A stretch of DNA of 34,657 bases, from positions 1 through 34,657 of IMG/VR virus record IMGVR_UViG_3300035034_000577. One strand, written 5' to 3'. The number at the start of each line of letters is the position of its first letter. Position 1 is the stretch's first letter. The notes under the pieces were generated by a model that saw only the letters and a program-made list of their open reading frames with translations, made no database searches and was not told the origin of the DNA. The position numbers were made by a program, and so were the translations under genes. This DNA comes from a virus. Below are positions 31,371 through 34,657 of this stretch, in pieces.

Positions 31371-32731
31371 TGCCGACGAATAAAGAAATTCTCACTAAGA
31401 ATATACCAAGCTTCCTTAAGAAGTACCCGAGTACGGTATCTTATGTCGAAGCTGCTGGTGAGTTTTTAGATGAAATAACAGAAGCAATAATCAATATTTC
31501 GTATGCCCATAAGTACGACAAAACTGGCCCGAAGTCACTGGATTATGCGCTACAAGACTTTGGGTTTAATCTTCCACCAAACGTGACTGAAGAAACGAAG
31601 AGACAACTTCTTCGAGACGGCGTTCATTTTATTTTGAGATCAGGAACAAATGACGCAATCATTGCTGCATTTCGATTGATCGGGATTTCAGCGCAGGTAC
31701 AAGAAGCATGGGCGATTTCTCCTGATCTAATGTCGAAAGGTTTCATTTGGAACGTTGTTGATGGCGCGGTTACCCGATACAACATAGACGACTCTTCTTA
31801 CCAAGATATGATGTATGGCGACTCTGTTGTTAAAGAAGATGGCGTCTATTTTAAAGGATATCAGTATGACGATTTTCTTAGAGAAACACTTATCGAAGAT
31901 GTTCCGATTCACGGAGAGTATTACGATGAACCCCAAACGGGTGATTATAATGTTGGAAAAACTCCGTATATCGTGGTATTCATCAATGACGCATCAGTAA
32001 ATGTAGTCACCAAAGTAAACGTAGACCCAGACACTGGACAGGAATATACGTATACTGATAATGAAAGATTCAATCTGATAAACGATATCATCGAATATTT
32101 TGTGTTCACTGCAAATAAACCAACTCATATGAGAGTGATAGTTGTTATATCGCCATTCGAAGGGACAGAACTTGATGATACGCTTGGATTATCAGATGGA
32201 GTAGAACCAGTAGATGAGTATACTTTTTTCGGTTATCCGGAAACATATGACGATAGTAGCGTCTCTGATTCTGTAGCAAAAACCTCTACAGTCGCCGTCA
32301 CTTCGTTTGCACTGGGTGATCCAATTTTGATTGGTATGCCGTCTCCGTATGAATCGCAATTTTCTATTATAGATGGCGTGAACGTTGGTATGGTTGGAAT
32401 ACAGAATTTCGCCGAGATTAACTATTCAGATGTCGGTGTTGTGTCAATACCAAACGTTGTGTACTCAAATGGAGATTCATCTGGGGTTACTCATCGCATG
32501 TACTTATATGCCAACTCAACCGTCTCTCTTGCTGCGATTGATGGCTGGGCCTTTACTGTCAAATTTTTTAATCACAAAGACGATATTACCCCAGTATACA
32601 TCGAAAATATTGATGCAAGTGGAACCCCAACTTTCAATTTAGTAAATAGTGGGCAATATCATTGTTTTGTTATCGAGTGGACAAAAGGTACTTCTGATGA
32701 TTTTACAGTCACAGTTACGTATGGCGTATAA
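31370..32731 (+). CDS. Baseplate wedge protein, P2 gpI / T4 gp7-type
   Basis: A 453-aa protein. Residues 1-250 fit the phage tail protein I family: FLKKYPSTVSYVEAAGEFLD, LDYALQDFGFNLPPNVTEET, LRDGVHFILRSGTNDAIIAA, then FRLIGISAQVQEAW and, near 235-255, the ANKPTHMRVIVVIS strand. The remaining 190 residues are beta-rich, with a probable carbohydrate-binding-like or fibre-attachment domain. In contractile tails gpI joins gpJ to the fibre. It starts in a TAATG junction with the J-like gene. Its stop TAA is part of the late promoter at 32727-32734. Confidence 0.75.
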   Translation: MPTNKEILTKNIPSFLKKYPSTVSYVEAAGEFLDEITEAIINISYAHKYDKTGPKSLDYALQDFGFNLPPNVTEETKRQLLRDGVHFILRSGTNDAIIAAFRLIGISAQVQEAWAISPDLMSKGFIWNVVDGAVTRYNIDDSSYQDMMYGDSVVKEDGVYFKGYQYDDFLRETLIEDVPIHGEYYDEPQTGDYNVGKTPYIVVFINDASVNVVTKVNVDPDTGQEYTYTDNERFNLINDIIEYFVFTANKPTHMRVIVVISPFEGTELDDTLGLSDGVEPVDEYTFFGYPETYDDSSVSDSVAKTSTVAVTSFALGDPILIGMPSPYESQFSIIDGVNVGMVGIQNFAEINYSDVGVVSIPNVVYSNGDSSGVTHRMYLYANSTVSLAAIDGWAFTVKFFNHKDDITPVYIENIDASGTPTFNLVNSGQYHCFVIEWTKGTSDDFTVTVTYGV

Positions 32732-32734
32732 ATA
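32727..32734 (+). promoter_or_regulatory. Late promoter overlapping stop codon
   Basis: Exact TATAAATA. Its bases 3-5 are the TAA stop of the gpI-like gene. The ATG of the next gene is 19 bases downstream. Confidence 0.75.
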
Positions 32735-32752
32735 AAGAAAAGGATATGGTAA

Positions 32753-33274
32753 ATGGCTGTTAATAAAATTAAAGACAAAACGGGACTAAGCGGGCAGTTG
32801 TGTATATATGACACTGATGCGAAGACCGGCGAAATCCTCAATCGAGACGATGATCACAACGTAATCCTCACACAAGCCCCTGAACAAATTTTCAGGGCGA
32901 TGAGTACAAAGGACGTCAATATATACACAGTTAAGACGATTGTGCTTGGTAACGATGTTGGTACCGGTACGGTGGTGGCCCCTCAACCGGCAACGGATGG
33001 TTTAGATGAAACCGATCTTAATGCTGTTTTTGAGATACCGACTGGTGATTTTGCCGTTTCTTACTCAGGAAATACGTGTACATTTGCTGCTACGATTGTT
33101 GGCGAGGATGTGATGATTAATTTTCCCACCCAACCAAACGTTGTGTATACATCTGCCATTCTCATTAACGAAAACGGAAAAGCGATTGCATATCGACGTT
33201 TTAGTGAAGGCAGAACAATTTCGGCAGCAATTAATATCCAGACGTTTTGGACGTTAACCCTTAATATAAATTGA
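32753..33274 (+). CDS. Hypothetical tail or fibre-associated structural protein
   Basis: A 173-aa protein, beta-rich and soluble, starting MAVNKIKDKTGLSGQLCIYD. It contains RAMSTKDVNIYTVKTIVLGN, then a DVGTGTVVAPQPATD loop and ATIVGEDVMINFPTQPNVVY. This composition and the place after baseplate wedge genes and before fibre genes suggest a virion structural protein connecting baseplate and fibres. I do not recognise a family. The SD is AAAGGAT; the promoter is at 32727. Confidence 0.75.
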   Translation: MAVNKIKDKTGLSGQLCIYDTDAKTGEILNRDDDHNVILTQAPEQIFRAMSTKDVNIYTVKTIVLGNDVGTGTVVAPQPATDGLDETDLNAVFEIPTGDFAVSYSGNTCTFAATIVGEDVMINFPTQPNVVYTSAILINENGKAIAYRRFSEGRTISAAINIQTFWTLTLNIN

Positions 33275-33291
33275 AATGAGACCGACTAAAA

Positions 33292-33651
33292 ATGATTAAC
33301 CTCAGTGCTATTCGATATTTAGAAGTAGGCGAAGCTTTTTCGCCTGAAGTCCTTAACCGGCCAATGCAAGATTTGTCTAACGAAATCGCCCAAGGTATTA
33401 ACGACCTGATCAATGGCGGAACGTATGCGTGGGATGTTGGTAATGCACCTTATCCAGCAGGAATTGGTACTGTGCATAATGGTTCGTTTTGGATTTCGAA
33501 ACAGATCACATCACAAGAGCCATCAGATACTGCTACTCACTGGAAACGTGGAGTAAATACTGATAGCAATATCAGTGGTGCTACAATAACAACCGCCGTA
33601 CCTGTTGCGACTACTGGTACACGAAATGGACATGTTTGGTACGTGTATTAA
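33292..33651 (+). CDS. Hypothetical small structural protein
   Basis: A 119-aa protein. Residues 1-40 are helical (YLEVGEAFSPEVLNRPMQDL, then SNEIAQGINDLINGG). The rest is beta-like with a TATHWKRGVNTDS segment and a Thr/Val-rich C-terminus ending in GHVWYVY. No clear SD precedes the ATG. A degenerate TATAAATT octamer at 33265-33272 might be a weak late promoter. It may be an adaptor for the following repeat fibre. No family is recognised. Confidence 0.7.
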   Translation: MINLSAIRYLEVGEAFSPEVLNRPMQDLSNEIAQGINDLINGGTYAWDVGNAPYPAGIGTVHNGSFWISKQITSQEPSDTATHWKRGVNTDSNISGATITTAVPVATTGTRNGHVWYVY

Positions 33652-33654
33652 TAT

Positions 33655-34657
33655 ATGAGCATTCACTTAAACGATAATGGCACACTACGTAAAATAAAAC
33701 CCGCAATTGTGAATCACAACGGAGTTTTGCGTCGTGTGGGCAGAATTTACGTGAATGATGGCGGAGTAATCCGACAAGTTTTTTCCAACGTAGTTCAAAC
33801 AACGGTTTCGGTTGGCGTTAGTTTTAATACGACGACTACATGGAACACGACCGCTCAAACCACGACTACGTTTAACACGACCGCTCAAACCACGACTACG
33901 TTTAACACGACTGCAAACGCAGGGGCAGTCGTTAACACATCAGTTCAAACCACGACTACGGTTAACACAAGTCGGATGACTACTGTTGTGTTTAACACAA
34001 GTCGGATGACTACTGCTACATGGAACACAACCGTCAACACCACAACGATGGTTAACACATCAGTTCAAACCACGACTACTCGTCCTACGACTCGTTTAAC
34101 AACGACTACGTTTAACGCAAGTCGGATGACTACTGCTACATGGAACACAAGTCATACAACAACTGTCTCATATACCACGACATATAATACTAACGTAGAG
34201 ACAACACGGGTAACGCAGACTTTTGCGTCTACGACTTCTCAACGACAAACCGTTAGGTATTCAGATACACCAGTAAACGTTACTCGTTTAACCGCGAAAG
34301 CGTTTAACCGACAGACATATGATAGAGAAACATCTTGGTACACAGCTTCACCCACATCAAGAGTCACAACAGTTGAAGTTGTGTACGAAACGCAACTAAC
34401 TAACATTAATACGTTTGAGCCTACGTATCGCGAGACTACACGGCTTTCATCGAGAACAACAACATACAATACATCTAAACTTACGAGTCAATCACTGTAT
34501 CGAAACACGGTTTTCTACTCAAATGTTCAAACGAGTTACATATCATATCGAGCCGATCCAGTATATTACAATACAACGGTAACGTATAATACGTGGTATA
34601 ATACAACGTATAGTATGCTTACTACAGCGCAGACTTCTCATGTAACAAATGTACAGG
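33655..34657 (+). CDS. Threonine-rich repeat fibre protein, partial
   Basis: Open from ATG at 33655 to the window edge (334 codons, no stop), so the end is missing. Residues 1-45 contain three copies of a short motif: LNDNGTLRKI, VNHNGVLRRV and VNDGGVIRQV, typical of phage fibre N-termini. From codon 63 (33841) the protein is built of ten-residue repeats encoded by 30-bp DNA units: WNTTAQTTTT, FNTTAQTTTT, VNTSVQTTTT, FNTSRMTTAT and others. At least ten fit the consensus aromatic/Val-Asn-Thr-Thr/Ser-x-x-Thr-Thr. After about residue 190 the repeats decay into a Thr/Tyr/Ser-rich tail without Gly or Pro periodicity. It is likely a fibrous virion appendage, folded as a repetitive beta structure. 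Confidence 0.8.
   Translation, partial: MSIHLNDNGTLRKIKPAIVNHNGVLRRVGRIYVNDGGVIRQVFSNVVQTTVSVGVSFNTTTTWNTTAQTTTTFNTTAQTTTTFNTTANAGAVVNTSVQTTTTVNTSRMTTVVFNTSRMTTATWNTTVNTTTMVNTSVQTTTTRPTTRLTTTTFNASRMTTATWNTSHTTTVSYTTTYNTNVETTRVTQTFASTTSQRQTVRYSDTPVNVTRLTAKAFNRQTYDRETSWYTASPTSRVTTVEVVYETQLTNINTFEPTYRETTRLSSRTTTYNTSKLTSQSLYRNTVFYSNVQTSYISYRADPVYYNTTVTYNTWYNTTYSMLTTAQTSHVTNVQ
33841..34200 (+). repeat. Tandem 30-bp coding repeats
   Basis: Twelve consecutive 30-bp units in frame, several nearly identical (for example 33841-33870 and 33871-33900; 33991-34020 and 34111-34140). They encode decapeptides that start with Trp, Phe or Val followed by Asn-Thr, apart from degenerate units at 34081-34110 and 34171-34200. 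Confidence 0.9.

Noticed and set aside
33841-34200. Regular 30-bp repeats that resemble a CRISPR array
   Set aside because: The repeats have no unique spacers and are in frame with an open reading frame, encoding decapeptides. They are coding repeats.

Overview
The window is a contiguous piece of a tailed-phage genome: a myovirus distantly related to T4. The evidence is a full set of T4-type morphogenesis genes (portal gp20, prohead protease gp21, scaffold gp22, major capsid gp23, contractile sheath gp18, tube gp19, baseplate and hub genes), the recombination pair gp46/gp47, a gp55-type late sigma factor, and repeated copies of the T4 late promoter octamer TATAAATA. No tRNA, rRNA, integrase, insertion sequence or CRISPR array was seen. 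The host cannot be read directly. The bacterial relatives I recall for one cargo gene are common in marine Gammaproteobacteria and Planctomycetes, so a marine gammaproteobacterial host is a weak inference.

Layout. (1) 1-8022, minus strand: head module, transcribed right to left as portal, a copper-monooxygenase-like exported protein, a hydrophobic protein, prohead protease, scaffold, major capsid protein and terminator; then a coiled-coil protein, a FEN/RNase H-type 5' nuclease and a partial, very acidic protein. (2) 8089-8622, plus strand: one unrecognised late gene. It is divergent from the portal gene, and the two share a perfect 26-bp palindrome that carries one late promoter on each strand. 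(3) 8619-14946, minus strand: DNA-metabolism and control operon of gp55-like late sigma factor, Mre11-like gp47, Rad50-like gp46, RuvC-like resolvase, primase-polymerase and an unknown protein, tightly packed and often overlapping. (4) 14947-15563: a 617-bp AT-rich divergent intergenic region with T-tract repeats, a possible sigma70-like promoter to the left and a late promoter to the right. (5) 15564-34657, plus strand: tail module with sheath, three tube-fold paralogues, gp26-like protein, a small overlapping gene, two large tail proteins (one tape-measure-like), tube cap, gp53-like, hub, spike, gp25, gp6/J-like, gpI-like, two small structural proteins and a partial threonine-rich repeat fibre.

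How it works together. The leftward operon supplies replication and recombination proteins and the late sigma factor. That factor would then activate the TATAAATA-type promoters before nearly every head and tail transcription unit on both strands. Several of these promoters overlap the stop codon or the 3' coding end of the preceding gene.

The most unusual item is the gene at 5536-6489. It encodes a signal peptide followed by what looks like a complete two-domain type II copper, ascorbate-dependent monooxygenase core (PHM/DBM type) with all six expected metal ligands. It sits 15 bases after the portal gene, in the segment that holds prohead core genes in T4. Other notable items are the decapeptide-repeat fibre, a possible late small RNA at about 17623-17704, and the bidirectional palindromic late promoter.
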